From the NCBI GenBank assembly GCA_003666325.1, contig QPIL01000103.1, forward strand, positions 1-33,675: a stretch of 33,675 nucleotides of DNA, given 5' to 3'. Shown piece after piece: positions 24,852 through 32,879 of the stretch (position 1 is the stretch's first letter; every line of letters starts with the position of its first letter). This DNA comes from Methylococcales symbiont of Iophon sp. n. MRB-2018 (GTDB taxonomy: Bacteria; Pseudomonadota; Gammaproteobacteria; Methylococcales; Methylomonadaceae). A model generated the notes under the pieces. It was not told the DNA's origin. It did no database searches and saw only the letters and a list, made by a program, of their open reading frames with translations. Both the position numbers and the translations under genes were made by a program.

Positions 24852-26207
24852 TTACATTCTCATTCCACGCATATTACTCTTTAGACCACGCATCATATTT
24901 ACTGCATTACCTTTAGCAAATTTCTTCATCATTTTCTGCATCATTTTATGCTGTTTCAACATTCTGTTAACATCCTGCAATTCCTGCCCACATCCAGCCG
25001 CAATACGTTTTTTTCTATTGCCTTTAATTAAATCTGGATAACGCCTTTCTTGCAATGTCATTGAGTTAATGACTGCTATTTGTCTGGATAGCTCTTTATC
25101 GTTGATTTTTTCTTTGACCTCTTGAGAAACATTACCCATACCTGGTAATTTATCCAGCATGGCACCCACACCACCCATTTTTTCCATTTGCAATAACTGG
25201 TCTTTAAAATCGTTAAAATCAAACCCTTTGCCTTTTCGGACTTTTCTCGCCAGCTTCTCTGCTTTTTTCTTGTCGACACTTTTCTCAATCTCTTCAATCA
25301 GAGATAGCATATCCCCCATACCTAATATACGAGAGGCGATTCTTTCTGGATAAAACGGCTCTAAAGCATCCGTTTTTTCACCCATTCCTATAAATTTAAT
25401 GGGTTTACCGGTAATATGTCGGATTGATAATGCCGCACCACCTCTAGCATCACCATCGGCTTTAGTTAGCACTATTCCTGTCAACGGTAAGGCATCATTA
25501 AATGCCTTCGCTGTATTAGCTGCATCCTGCCCTGTCATGCTATCGACTACAAACAATGTTTCTATCGGATTAATTGCTACATGCAACGCTTTAATCTCAT
25601 CCATCATTGCATCATCTACATGCAAACGACCGGCTGTATCGACAATAACGACATCAAGAAACTGTTTTTTTGCTGCCTCAATCGCATTAACTGCAATATC
25701 AACAGGTTTTTGTGAAGTATCACTATCAAAAAATACTAATTCAGTCTCTGCTGCCAGTGTTTGTAACTGTTTGATCGCTGCAGGACGATATACGTCAGCA
25801 CTCACCACACCGACTTTTTTCTTTTTAGTCTCTTTTAACCAGCGACCTAACTTGGCAACCGTGGTTGTTTTTCCTGCACCTTGTAAACCTGCCATTAATA
25901 CAATTGCCGGCGGATTGGTTTTTAGGTTTAGCTCTTGATTGGCTTCACCCATGACTTGAATTAACTCAGACTGGACTAACTTAACAAATGCCTGCCCTGG
26001 GTTTAAGCTGGACTGAACTTTTTTACCTAAAGCACCTTGTTTTACATTTTCAATAAAATCAGTCACTACCGACAAAGCAACATCAGCTTCAAGCAAAGCC
26101 ATCCTCACTTCACGCAAGGTATCCTTAATATTGCTCTCCGTTAGTTTGCCCTTGCCTTTTAAGTTTTTGAGGGTACCACTTAATCGGTCTGTTAAATTAT
26201 CAAACAT
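24852..26207 (-). CDS. ffh: Signal recognition particle protein Ffh
   Basis: A 451-residue SRP54-type GTPase that binds 4.5S RNA and signal sequences of nascent membrane proteins and docks with FtsY. N domain (1-90), G domain with LQGAGKTTTVAKLG, VSADVYRPAAIKQL, VIVDTAGRL and LTKADGDARGGAALS, and a methionine-rich M domain from about 325 with GMGDMLSLIE, the RNA-binding SMTLQERRYP...RKKRIAAGCGQ, and a Met-rich end (MMQKMMKKF, MMRGLKSNMRGMRM). Usual length. It lies upstream of rpsP on the same strand, separated by 303 bases. Confidence 0.96.
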   Translation of the reverse strand: MFDNLTDRLSGTLKNLKGKGKLTESNIKDTLREVRMALLEADVALSVVTDFIENVKQGALGKKVQSSLNPGQAFVKLVQSELIQVMGEANQELNLKTNPPAIVLMAGLQGAGKTTTVAKLGRWLKETKKKKVGVVSADVYRPAAIKQLQTLAAETELVFFDSDTSQKPVDIAVNAIEAAKKQFLDVVIVDTAGRLHVDDAMMDEIKALHVAINPIETLFVVDSMTGQDAANTAKAFNDALPLTGIVLTKADGDARGGAALSIRHITGKPIKFIGMGEKTDALEPFYPERIASRILGMGDMLSLIEEIEKSVDKKKAEKLARKVRKGKGFDFNDFKDQLLQMEKMGGVGAMLDKLPGMGNVSQEVKEKINDKELSRQIAVINSMTLQERRYPDLIKGNRKKRIAAGCGQELQDVNRMLKQHKMMQKMMKKFAKGNAVNMMRGLKSNMRGMRM

Positions 26208-26418
26208 CTGCCATTCTAAAATTAAATTTAAGTCAGCCTGAGCTTTTACGCTATGGCTATGTAACCAGACATAATAACATAGTCTATGAATAGAAACAGA
26301 GGCTCTTGCAAAACTCCAGATTATAGAGAATCCTATTTTGCAATGCTTCTCATTTATACTTTTAAAGAAATAAAAGCGGTTGTTTTTACCCTAAGGAATT
26401 AGCAAAAATAGATAAGAT
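26208..26418. other. ffh upstream region with small inverted repeat
   Basis: GAGGCTCTTGCAAAA at 26299-26313 and, inverted, TATTTTGCAATGCTTCTC at 26334-26351 form an imperfect inverted repeat of about 53 bp, similar in shape to ends of IS5-like elements. It may be a tiny remnant element. The ffh promoter must lie here too. Confidence 0.3.
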
Positions 26419-26492
26419 TGACTCAAGACTCAAGACTCAAGACTCAAGACTCAAGACTCAAGACTAAAGACTAAAGACTAAAGACTAAAGAC
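26419..26492. repeat. Heptanucleotide tandem array D (inverted)
   Basis: About ten units: GACTCAA copies first, then GACTAAA copies, ending in GACTTCTTG. Same orientation as array C. It is followed by two short palindromes. Confidence 0.9.
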
Positions 26493-26495
26493 TTC

Positions 26496-26589
26496 TTGAT
26501 TTTTGATTAGTTCTGGTGCGTGGAACGCACCCTACGGATCTCCTTGGTTTTTGATTGGTTCTGGTGCGTGGAACGCACCCTACGGATCT
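26496..26589. repeat. Two tandem short palindromes (48-bp unit)
   Basis: The unit CTTGATTTTTGATTAGTTCT plus GGTGCGT-GGA-ACGCACC plus CTACGGATCT occurs twice in tandem with a few substitutions; hairpins at 26515-26531 and 26563-26579. No 52-bp module in either. Confidence 0.88.
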
Positions 26590-26709
26590 AAAGACTCCTT
26601 GATTTTTGAGTTTGCATTATGTGAAAGATGTATTTAATTTTTATCGCCGTTGTCAAATCAGTAATAAATACAAAATATGGTTTTTTGTCTGTAGCGTTGA
26701 TGGCTTAAA

Positions 26710-27438
26710 TCAACATAGGTTTTCTATGACATAACCGTCTTTATTCCAGCGTAAAAATTGTGCAGAGTCTTTTTTCCAATCGGCAAGTACAAAACGCTGG
26801 GCTGGGCTTTGCTCAATATAAAAATCATGGATTGCTGGGCGGTGTGTATGGCCATGAATAAGACGAAAACAATGGTTTTGTTTCATCACCTCAATTACTG
26901 TTTGTTGATTGACATCCATAATATCTTGGGACTTTTTCTTTTTATGCAAATGACTACGAAAACGATACCAGCGAGCAGCTAATAAACGCATTAATAAAGG
27001 TTTTGATAAAACATTATTTTTCCATTTGTCACTATGCGATTTTATCCTGAAGGCTTGATAAGAAATATCATCAGTACAAAGTAGATCGCCATGAGTCAAT
27101 AAGGTTTTAATGCCATATAATTCAATAACCGCATAATCACCTAATAAAGCAACCCCTGTTTCAGAACAAAATCGTTGTCCAAGCAAAAAGTCTCTGTTTC
27201 CTTGTTGAAGATAGACGCGAGTACCTGCATCAGTGAGTTGTTTAAGTTGTTTTTTTATTCTTTTGTTAGGCGGTGTATTGTCATCATCACCAATCCATGC
27301 ATCAAATAAATCGCCTAAAATATAAACAGCACTGGCTGTAGTCGCCTGATTTTTAAGAAAAGAAAGAAAACGACGGGTGATTTCTGTTTTTTCCAGAGAA
27401 ATATGCAAGTCAGAAATAAAAATTATATCTTGTTTCAA
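26710..27438 (-). CDS. lpxH: UDP-2,3-diacylglucosamine diphosphatase LpxH
   Basis: A 242-residue calcineurin-like metallophosphoesterase. Metal ligands: ISDLHIS, GDLFDAWIGDD, GNRDFLLG, LTHGD and HGHTHRP. It hydrolyses UDP-2,3-diacylglucosamine to lipid X and UMP at the inner membrane, the fourth step of lipid A synthesis, so the organism makes lipopolysaccharide. The start codon appears to be TTG at 27438 with weak upstream signals; this gives the usual two to six residues before FISDLH. It lies 60 bases past ppiA on the same strand, a common pairing in gammaproteobacteria. Confidence 0.94.
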   Translation of the reverse strand: MKQDIIFISDLHISLEKTEITRRFLSFLKNQATTASAVYILGDLFDAWIGDDDNTPPNKRIKKQLKQLTDAGTRVYLQQGNRDFLLGQRFCSETGVALLGDYAVIELYGIKTLLTHGDLLCTDDISYQAFRIKSHSDKWKNNVLSKPLLMRLLAARWYRFRSHLHKKKKSQDIMDVNQQTVIEVMKQNHCFRLIHGHTHRPAIHDFYIEQSPAQRFVLADWKKDSAQFLRWNKDGYVIENLC

Positions 27439-27498
27439 AGTTTAGTCTTAAAAAAGTAGATAATAATAAGTGGGGACAAAATGCAAAGCCTACTTTTA

Positions 27499-28077
27499 TT
27501 AAATCATTTCTGCTTTTTCAATCACAATATTTTCTTTGGGTACATCCTGATGTCCGCCATGATTACCAGTGGGCTTACCAGCCATAGCATCCACGACATC
27601 CATGCCTTCAATGACTTCAGCAAATACAGCATAACCCCAACCATTAGCGGTAGGACTGGTGTAGTTAAGGAAAGAACTATTTTTATAATTGATAAAGAAT
27701 TGTGCTGTTGCTGAGTCTGGATCAGATGTACGTGCCATAGCAATAGAACCACGGGTGTTTTTTAAACCATTATTAGCTTCATTTTTAATGGGCGCATGGA
27801 CTTCTTTTTGATTAAAGTCTGTGTCAAAACCACCACCTTGTGCCATAAAATCAGGAATGACACGATGAAAAATAGTGCCATCGTAAAAACCTTCTTTTAC
27901 ATAAGTAATAAAGTTTTCTGAGGAAACAGGTGCTTTTTCTGTATTAAGCTGAATAATGATTTCACCTAGTGAAGTGGTTAATTTAACTCTATTTTGTGTA
28001 TCTAGTATTTTATTTTCCATTGCAAATAAGAAGGTTGAGGTTATTAAAAGTATCAGAGTAAAAAGAAAGTGTCGCAT
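27499..28077 (-). CDS. ppiA: Periplasmic cyclophilin-type peptidyl-prolyl isomerase
   Basis: A 192-residue cyclophilin with a signal peptide (MRHFLFTLILLITSTFLFA), so it folds periplasmic or outer-membrane proteins by cis-trans isomerisation at proline. Catalytic-site segments: GTIFHRVIPDFMAQGGG (Arg and Phe of the active site), NTRGSIAMART, ATAQFFINYKNSSFLNY and GYAVFAEVIEGMDVVD. The alternative is cytoplasmic PpiB, which is the usual neighbour of lpxH and cysS; the signal sequence decides for an exported form. Divergent from cysS with a MITE between them. Confidence 0.88.
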   Translation of the reverse strand: MRHFLFTLILLITSTFLFAMENKILDTQNRVKLTTSLGEIIIQLNTEKAPVSSENFITYVKEGFYDGTIFHRVIPDFMAQGGGFDTDFNQKEVHAPIKNEANNGLKNTRGSIAMARTSDPDSATAQFFINYKNSSFLNYTSPTANGWGYAVFAEVIEGMDVVDAMAGKPTGNHGGHQDVPKENIVIEKAEMI

Positions 28078-28175
28078 AATTTATCCAAGTATTTGATGTA
28101 AGCGGTAAATTCTATGCGTTTTTTTCTTGAAAGAGAAGCCCTAATCTTGGTAAATTGAACGATTTTTAATGATAA

Positions 28176-28335
28176 GAGACCTCAGCATAACGCATGAACG
28201 GATAAAAAAGGCTAGAAGTTTTCCATCTTTCAGCCAAAATAACATGCAATAGCGCACTATTACACTGGTATTTTGACTAAAACCTAAAAAATTCCATCCC
28301 TTTTTTTATCCGTCCATGCGTTATGCTGAAGTCTC
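28176..28335. mobile_element. MITE copy 2 (160 bp) in the ppiA-cysS promoter region
   Basis: Ends GAGACCTCAGCATAAC and GTTATGCTGAAGTCTC; interior as in copy 1 and in the same orientation (GGATAAAAAAGGCTAGAAG first). It fills most of the 293-base gap between two divergent genes, leaving 98 bases to ppiA and 35 to cysS. Confidence 0.88.
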
Positions 28336-28370
28336 AATAATGTAGTCAAATACCTCCAAATAAATTAAAG

Positions 28371-29792
28371 ATGCTTAAAATATATAACACCTTATCGCGA
28401 AGCAAAGAAATTTTTAAACCTCGTGTAAAAGGTAAAGTCGGGCTCTATGTCTGTGGCATGACTGTCTATGATTATTGCCATATAGGTCATGCACGAGTCA
28501 TGGTCGTGTTTGATACGGTGGCTCGATATTTCAGATATTGTGGATACGATTTGACCTATGTTAGAAATATTACGGATATTGATGACAAAATAATAAACCG
28601 CGCCAATGAAAATGGTGAAGATTTTTTGCCATTAACGGAGCGTTTTATTGATGCGATGCATGAAGATGAACGTGCGCTTTCAGTTTTGCCTCCTGACCAA
28701 GAACCTAAAGCGACTCAATTTATGCCTGATATTATCAATATGATAGAAACTTTGGTGAAAAAAGAACTGGCTTATATTGGGACAAATGGTGATATTTTTT
28801 ATTCGGTGAGCAGATTTGCAGGCTATGGAAAATTATCGGGTAAAAATATAGAATATTTGCAAGCAGGTGAAAGGGTTGATGTAGACACTGCAAAAAAAGA
28901 TCCTATGGATTTTGTGTTGTGGAAAATGGCAAAACCAGACGAACCCTTTTGGCAATCACCTTGGGGTAATGGCCGTCCTGGTTGGCATATAGAATGCTCA
29001 GCTATGTCAACCTGTTGCCTAGGTAATCATTTTGATATACATGGTGGTGGCATGGATTTGCAATTCCCACACCATGAAAATGAAATAGCCCAGTCTGAAG
29101 GCGCAACAGGTGAAAAATTTGTCAACCTGTGGATGCATAATGGTTTTGTCAGGATTGATGAAGAAAAAATGTCTAAATCATTAGGTAATTTTTTTACATT
29201 ACGCGAGGTTTTAAAGAAATATAAATCAGCAGAAGTGATACGTTATTTTATTTTAACCAGCCATTATCGAAGCCCTTTAAATTATTCAGAACAACAATTA
29301 GACGATGCGGGGAGTGCGTTAACAAGGCTGTATACTGCTTTACGTGATGTTGAGATCAAAAATGTTCCAATTGATAAAGTCTATGAACAACGCTTTAAAG
29401 AAGCGATGGATGATGATTTTAATACCCCCATTGCATTGTCGGTATTATTTGATTGTGTACGTGAATTGAATACGGCTAAAAAAGATAAGAAGCAAGACAA
29501 AATAGATTCTTTAGCTACAACACTTCACCAATTGGCAGGTATTATAGGTATCTTACAAAGAAATCCAAAAAAGGCACTTGAGGCAGGTTTTCGTTGGCTT
29601 AAAGTAACGAGTCACCTTGAGCAAGAATATAATTTAGATACTGATGAAAAAATTCAACAACACATTGATAAACGCCTTGCAGCAAAAAAAAATAAAAACT
29701 GGGCAAGCGCTGACAAAATCCGAGATGAATTAAAAGAGCAAGGTATTGTGTTAGAAGATGTAGCCGATGGAACAATTTGGCGACGTGAGTAG
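28371..29792 (+). CDS. cysS: Cysteinyl-tRNA synthetase
   Basis: A 473-residue class I aminoacyl-tRNA synthetase. It shows the HIGH motif in [15 protein letters not shown], zinc ligands Cys (VCGMTVYD), Cys (HIECSAMS) and His/Glu ([12 protein letters not shown]), the KMSKS loop [10 protein letters not shown], and a C-terminal anticodon-binding end ([23 protein letters not shown]). It charges tRNA-Cys with cysteine. Length about 460-475 in the family. Only 35 bases separate the ATG from MITE copy 2, and no strong ribosome binding site is seen. fchA follows after 23 bases. Confidence 0.96.
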   Translation: MLKIYNTLSRSKEIFKPRVKGKVGLYVCGMTVYDYCHIGHARVMVVFDTVARYFRYCGYDLTYVRNITDIDDKIINRANENGEDFLPLTERFIDAMHEDERALSVLPPDQEPKATQFMPDIINMIETLVKKELAYIGTNGDIFYSVSRFAGYGKLSGKNIEYLQAGERVDVDTAKKDPMDFVLWKMAKPDEPFWQSPWGNGRPGWHIECSAMSTCCLGNHFDIHGGGMDLQFPHHENEIAQSEGATGEKFVNLWMHNGFVRIDEEKMSKSLGNFFTLREVLKKYKSAEVIRYFILTSHYRSPLNYSEQQLDDAGSALTRLYTALRDVEIKNVPIDKVYEQRFKEAMDDDFNTPIALSVLFDCVRELNTAKKDKKQDKIDSLATTLHQLAGIIGILQRNPKKALEAGFRWLKVTSHLEQEYNLDTDEKIQQHIDKRLAAKKNKNWASADKIRDELKEQGIVLEDVADGTIWRRE

Positions 29793-29815
29793 ATAAATAT
29801 TATTTAGAGAAAAAA

Positions 29816-30445
29816 ATGAGTGAAATAAAAGATAAATCCATTGATGTGTTTTTAAACGAACTAGCTAGCAAACAAGCAACTCCAGGAGGTGGCAGTGCAG
29901 CAGCCGTCATGGGTGCTCAAGCGGCGGCATTAATCAGTATGGTGTGTCATTTAACCATTGGTAAGCCCAAATATGCCAAGGTTGAAAAGGATATGAAGCA
30001 ATTGCTTGCTAAATCAGAAGCACTACGTGAACAGCTAACGGCAATGATTAAAGCTGATATAGAGGTATTTGATCAATTAATGGCTTGTTATGGTTTAGCA
30101 AAAGACACCGATGAACAAAAAGCAGAAAGAAGTGTACAGATACAGATGGTATTAAAAGAAGCCACTATGGTGCCTCTTGAATGTGCCAGAGCAAGTGCGG
30201 AGGCCATTAAATTAAGTCAGATAGCGGTAGAAAAGGGGTATGTCGGCGTTGTTAGTGATGCGGGTGTCGCTGTGATGTCAGCTTATAGTGCCTTAAAAAG
30301 TGCCGCTTTAAATATCTATATTAATACAGCAAGTATTAAAGACAGAACATTCGCCGATGCTAAATTGCTTGAGTTAGAACAAATTCTTGAGGGTGCCGAG
30401 AAAGAAACCAAAAACATATATCAACTGGCTAAGAGTAAATTGTAA
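29816..30445 (+). CDS. fchA: Methenyl-tetrahydrofolate cyclohydrolase (FchA type)
   Basis: A 209-residue protein of the formiminotransferase-cyclodeaminase C-terminal family: LNELASKQATPGGGSAAAVMGAQAAALISMVC near the start (the glycine-rich loop of the active site), then helices with KADIEVFDQLMACYGL, and an end VVSDAGVAVMSAYSALKSA. Stand-alone proteins of this family in methylotrophs interconvert 5,10-methenyl- and 10-formyl-tetrahydrofolate between MtdA and formate-THF ligase. In other bacteria it can be a formimino-THF cyclodeaminase for histidine or purine breakdown; no such genes lie nearby. It is probably co-transcribed with cysS (23-base gap). MITE copy 3 follows directly. Confidence 0.82.
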   Translation: MSEIKDKSIDVFLNELASKQATPGGGSAAAVMGAQAAALISMVCHLTIGKPKYAKVEKDMKQLLAKSEALREQLTAMIKADIEVFDQLMACYGLAKDTDEQKAERSVQIQMVLKEATMVPLECARASAEAIKLSQIAVEKGYVGVVSDAGVAVMSAYSALKSAALNIYINTASIKDRTFADAKLLELEQILEGAEKETKNIYQLAKSKL

Positions 30446-30451
30446 TTTTTA

Positions 30452-30600
30452 GAGACCTCAGCATAACTCTGGAACCGACAAAAAAATGATAGCATTTTTC
30501 AGGTTTTAGTCAAAATACAAGTGTAATAGTGCGTTATTTTGGCTGAAAGATGAAAAACTTCTAGCCTTTTTTATCCGTTCATGAGCTATGCTGAGGTTTT
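30452..30600. mobile_element. MITE copy 3 (about 149 bp), inverted orientation
   Basis: Begins GAGACCTCAGCATAAC; the interior is the reverse complement of copies 1 and 2, with CTAGCCTTTTTTATCCG near the right end. The right terminus is degraded to GCTGAGGTTTTTTTT. It begins 6 bases after the fchA stop codon, so its hairpin plus the T-run could serve as a terminator. Confidence 0.85.
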
Positions 30601-30629
30601 TTTTAGTATCGATTTCTTAAAATTAGGTA

Positions 30630-30658
30630 TTGACGTTTTTTAAATTTACCCGTATTAT
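30630..30658 (+). promoter_or_regulatory. Promoter of the tRNA cluster
   Basis: TTGACG (30630-30635), 17-base spacer, TATTAT (30653-30658). A CCGC discriminator follows, typical of stable-RNA promoters under stringent control. Transcription would start near 30665, about 46 bases before tRNA-Pro. Confidence 0.75.
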
Positions 30659-30710
30659 TCCGCATCTTTACTGGGGTGTCTTCTTGACTCTTGGGTAAGA
30701 AGGTTTAGTT

Positions 30711-30787
30711 CGGGGTATAGCGCAGTTTGGTAGCGCGCCTGCTTTGGGAGCAGGATGTCGGGGGTTCGAATCCCTCTACCCCGACCA
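30711..30787 (+). tRNA. tRNA-Pro (anticodon TGG)
   Basis: Acceptor CGGGGTA pairs with TACCCCG; anticodon stem CCTGC/GCAGG with loop TTTGGGA (anticodon TGG); T arm GGGGGTTCGAATCCCTC. The CCA end is encoded. 77 bases. First of three tRNAs. Confidence 0.97.
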
Positions 30788-30792
30788 ATTAT

Positions 30793-30869
30793 GCGCTTGT
30801 AGCTCAGCTGGATAGAGCATCGGCCTTCTAAGCCGAGGGTCGCAGGTTCGACTCCTGCCAAGCGTGCCA
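30793..30869 (+). tRNA. tRNA-Arg (anticodon TCT)
   Basis: Acceptor GCGCTTG pairs with CAAGCGT (first pair G-T); anticodon stem TCGGC/GCCGA with loop CTTCTAA (anticodon TCT); T arm GCAGGTTCGACTCCTGC. CCA encoded. Only 5 bases after tRNA-Pro. Confidence 0.97.
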
Positions 30870-30892
30870 TTTCTCTAGTAATAAATCTCAAT

Positions 30893-30969
30893 GGTGGGTG
30901 TAGCTCAGTTGGTAGAGTCCTGGATTGTGATTCCGGTTGTCGCGGGTTCAAGTCCCGTCATCCACCCCA
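30893..30969 (+). tRNA. tRNA-His (anticodon GTG)
   Basis: Acceptor GTGGGTG pairs with CATCCAC, with the extra G at -1 (30893) facing C73, the hallmark of tRNA-His. Anticodon stem CTGGA/TCCGG with loop TTGTGAT (anticodon GTG). T arm GCGGGTTCAAGTCCCGT. CCA encoded. Confidence 0.97.
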
Positions 30970-31077
30970 TTTATTACTTGTAGAACAGTTTCTTACAGTA
31001 TCTAATCTATTTCCAGTTGTAGCCCTTTTTTCTCTAGTTCAATATCCAAAGTAGCTTGAATCTTGCTCAAGCATGGC

Positions 31078-31097
31078 TTTGGGGTCTTATCCCCAAA
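31078..31097 (+). terminator. Hairpin downstream of the tRNA cluster
   Basis: TTTGGGG-TCTTAT-CCCCAAA, a 7-bp stem with a 6-base loop. No T-run follows, so it is a weak candidate for tRNA transcript termination or processing. Confidence 0.35.
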
Positions 31098-31205
31098 ACC
31101 CCATCATTCACACAAAAACCAATCAATTTAACCATTGTTTTGCATAATATACATCAAATTGGCTGTCCAGACTTTAACACCATAAGAAACCACCAAAAAT
31201 CAAAG

Positions 31206-31350
31206 AGTCTTGAGTCTTTAGATCCGTAGGGTGCGTTCCACGCACCAGAACTAATCAAGGAGTCCTGAGTCCTGAGTCCTGAGTCTTGAGTCTTGAGTCT
31301 TGAGTCTTGAGTCTTGAGTCCTGAGTCCTGAGTCTTGAATCCTGAGTCCT
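31206..31350. repeat. Heptanucleotide tandem array E interrupted by a short palindrome
   Basis: Two or three units (31206-31220), then the short palindrome GGTGCGT-TCC-ACGCACC (31230-31246) with GATCCGTAG before and AGAACTAATCAAGG after, then about 13 units of AGTCCTG and AGTCTTG (31262-31350). Array sense matches A and B, while the palindrome is inverted relative to 2787-2803. Confidence 0.88.
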
Positions 31351-31457
31351 TAAAGAAATTTATACGGCTATAGAAAAACAGCTTTTTACATACGACTTCT
31401 GAATATAGTAAAATTAGATAAGCTGTAAACTCAATTAGCTATTTTTTTAGCTATACC

Positions 31458-31472
31458 GAGACCTCAGCATAG
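31458..31472. repeat. Solo MITE end, left border of a two-gene cassette
   Basis: GAGACCTCAGCATAG, matching the MITE outer end. An inverted partner CTATGCTGAAGTCT lies at 32134-32147. Between them are two small membrane-protein genes rather than MITE interior. Confidence 0.65.
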
Positions 31473-31497
31473 TAAATATCTTGACTTAGGGGATTAT

Positions 31498-31680
31498 ATG
31501 TACAAAAAAATTTTAGATGGTTTAATTGACCGACCTTTATTAACCAGCATTTTCATCACTGATTTAGCCATTATGCTTCTACACAAACCGCCTTTTATAT
31601 TTTCTCTAGTAATGATGTCTTATCTAATTGGCATGAGCATGTATTACGGACAAAAATTTTCAGTATTCAAAAACCTATGA
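31498..31680 (+). CDS. Small membrane protein, 60 aa
   Basis: Sixty residues starting MYKKILDGLIDRPLLTSIF, with two hydrophobic segments at about 14-28 and 32-49 (ITDLAIMLLH; FIFSLVMMSYLIGMSMYY) and a basic end. AGGGGA lies 5-10 bases before the ATG, a good ribosome binding site. No family recognised. It precedes the RDD protein by 40 bases on the same strand; the two probably form a short operon inside the stretch bracketed by MITE-type ends. Confidence 0.6.
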   Translation: MYKKILDGLIDRPLLTSIFITDLAIMLLHKPPFIFSLVMMSYLIGMSMYYGQKFSVFKNL

Positions 31681-31720
31681 TTTAAGCAAACCCTAGTAGA
31701 AAAAAAGCAGAAGGATCTTT

Positions 31721-32131
31721 ATGCATTACCCTAGTTTTTTGCGGCATTTAGCGATCATCGTTTACGATTCATTTTTGCTGCTAGCCTCCCTTTTTCTGGC
31801 AACCACCATTATCTTACCTTTCAATCAAGGTGAAGCTTTTACATCCTCACAATTTTTTTTCCCTTTGTATTTACTAGCTATCAGCTTTCTTTTTTATGGT
31901 TGGTTTTGGACACACGGAGGTCAAACACTTGGCATGAGGGCGTGGAAAACCACGGTATTAACCATTAATCGAGACCCCATTAGCTGGAAGCAAGCCCTCA
32001 TACGCTTTTTAATGGCTCAAGTTTCTTGGTTATCTTTTGGACTGGGTTTTTTATCGCGATTTATTGATAAAAATCAATATACATGGCATGACCATGTATC
32101 CAAAACCACCTTATTTTTTGAGAAAAAATAG
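31721..32131 (+). CDS. RDD-family membrane protein
   Basis: A 136-residue RDD protein with three hydrophobic segments (about 8-34, 44-64, 94-114). Typical family features: an N-terminal FLRHLAIIVYDSFLL (the Arg and Asp of the RDD signature), HGGQTLGMRAWKT after helix 2, and RFIDKNQYTWHDHVSKT near the end. AGAAGGAT lies 6-13 bases before the ATG. Function of the family is poorly known; some members are suspected transporters or stress proteins. In many gammaproteobacteria an RDD gene lies near lptFG or pepA; that context is missing here. Confidence 0.85.
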   Translation: MHYPSFLRHLAIIVYDSFLLLASLFLATTIILPFNQGEAFTSSQFFFPLYLLAISFLFYGWFWTHGGQTLGMRAWKTTVLTINRDPISWKQALIRFLMAQVSWLSFGLGFLSRFIDKNQYTWHDHVSKTTLFFEKK

Positions 32132-32133
32132 AA

Positions 32134-32147
32134 CTATGCTGAAGTCT
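32134..32147. repeat. Solo MITE end, right border of a two-gene cassette
   Basis: CTATGCTGAAGTCT, the inverted form of the end at 31458-31472 with one substitution. It lies 2 bases past the RDD stop codon. Confidence 0.6.
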
Positions 32148-32155
32148 GGTGATTA

Positions 32156-32515
32156 TTAATAGCCCCGATTGGTTATCCCACACAGTAGCTTGACATTTTT
32201 AACATAACAACGATAGTTATCATCCCCTTTACCCTCTTCTCCTTCGCAGGTTTCGCAAACCACTTCGCCCCTGTCTTGAACTTCAACCAAGCTCCAGCCA
32301 TAAGCTATCTGCTGACACATAACTTTGGAATATTTTTTAAACCGATACCCCGTTGACGCTTGCTTTGAGGCGACTTCCTTATTTTTACAACCGGGGGTAG
32401 CCTTCATATTTCCTGTTATTATTTTAGTCTCGCCTATACCCCCTGTACTGAGTGCAATAGCCTGATTGCTCATCACATACAACGCAAAAAGAAAACAAAT
32501 TTTACTAATCTTCAT
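32156..32515 (-). CDS. Secreted Cys-rich protein of unknown function, 119 aa
   Basis: A signal peptide MKISKICFLFALYVMSNQAIA (cleavage after AIA or nearby) precedes a mature part of about 98 residues. It has six cysteines: Cys in GCKNK, MCQQ, VCETCEGEEG, RCYVKN and LLCG, so disulfide bonds in the periplasm are likely. AAGGAT lies 8-13 bases before the ATG. No family recognised. It faces the RDD gene tail to tail, and MITE copy 4 lies upstream. Confidence 0.72.
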   Translation of the reverse strand: MKISKICFLFALYVMSNQAIALSTGGIGETKIITGNMKATPGCKNKEVASKQASTGYRFKKYSKVMCQQIAYGWSLVEVQDRGEVVCETCEGEEGKGDDNYRCYVKNVKLLCGITNRGY

Positions 32516-32659
32516 AGACTTTATCCTTGTTCAACATTAAAAAATTAAGGGAAAGAGTATACCACCTCGCTAACACTCTCGAAATAGATGTTTATATGAA
32601 TACAATAAACACACCTATTTCATTTTGTTCAGCTTAAAATCAGCACCCGAACTCAGTAT

Positions 32660-32819
32660 GAGACCTCAGCATAACTCTGGCGATGAGAAAAAAACGATAG
32701 AATTTTTCAGGTTTTAGTCAAAATACAAGTGTAATAGTTAAGCTATTGCACGTTATTTTGGCTGAAAGATGGAAAACTTCTAGCCTTTTTTATCCGTTCA
32801 CGGGTTATGCTGAGACCTC
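32660..32819. mobile_element. MITE copy 4 (160 bp), inverted orientation
   Basis: Begins GAGACCTCAGCATAAC; interior as in copy 3 and nearly identical to the reverse complement of copy 1 in the central part (AATAGTTAAGCTATTGCACG). The right end reads GTTATGCTGAGACCTC. The promoter of the gene at 32880 starts at this edge. Confidence 0.87.
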
Positions 32820-32833
32820 TGTATATCTTATGC

Positions 32834-32839
32834 TATACT
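32834..32839 (+). promoter_or_regulatory. Extended -10 box for the gene at 32880
   Basis: TGCTATACT is an extended -10 (TGnTATACT) with TATACT at 32834-32839. A -35 at normal spacing would fall at 32811-32816, inside the right end of MITE copy 4. Confidence 0.5.
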
Positions 32840-32879
32840 CATTGCCAGTCAGACCCCCTTAATTCAGGAGCTTGTAACA

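Noticed and set aside
30655..30951. 98-codon minus-strand open frame
   Set aside because: It runs through the complement of three tRNA genes, which are certain; a spurious frame.
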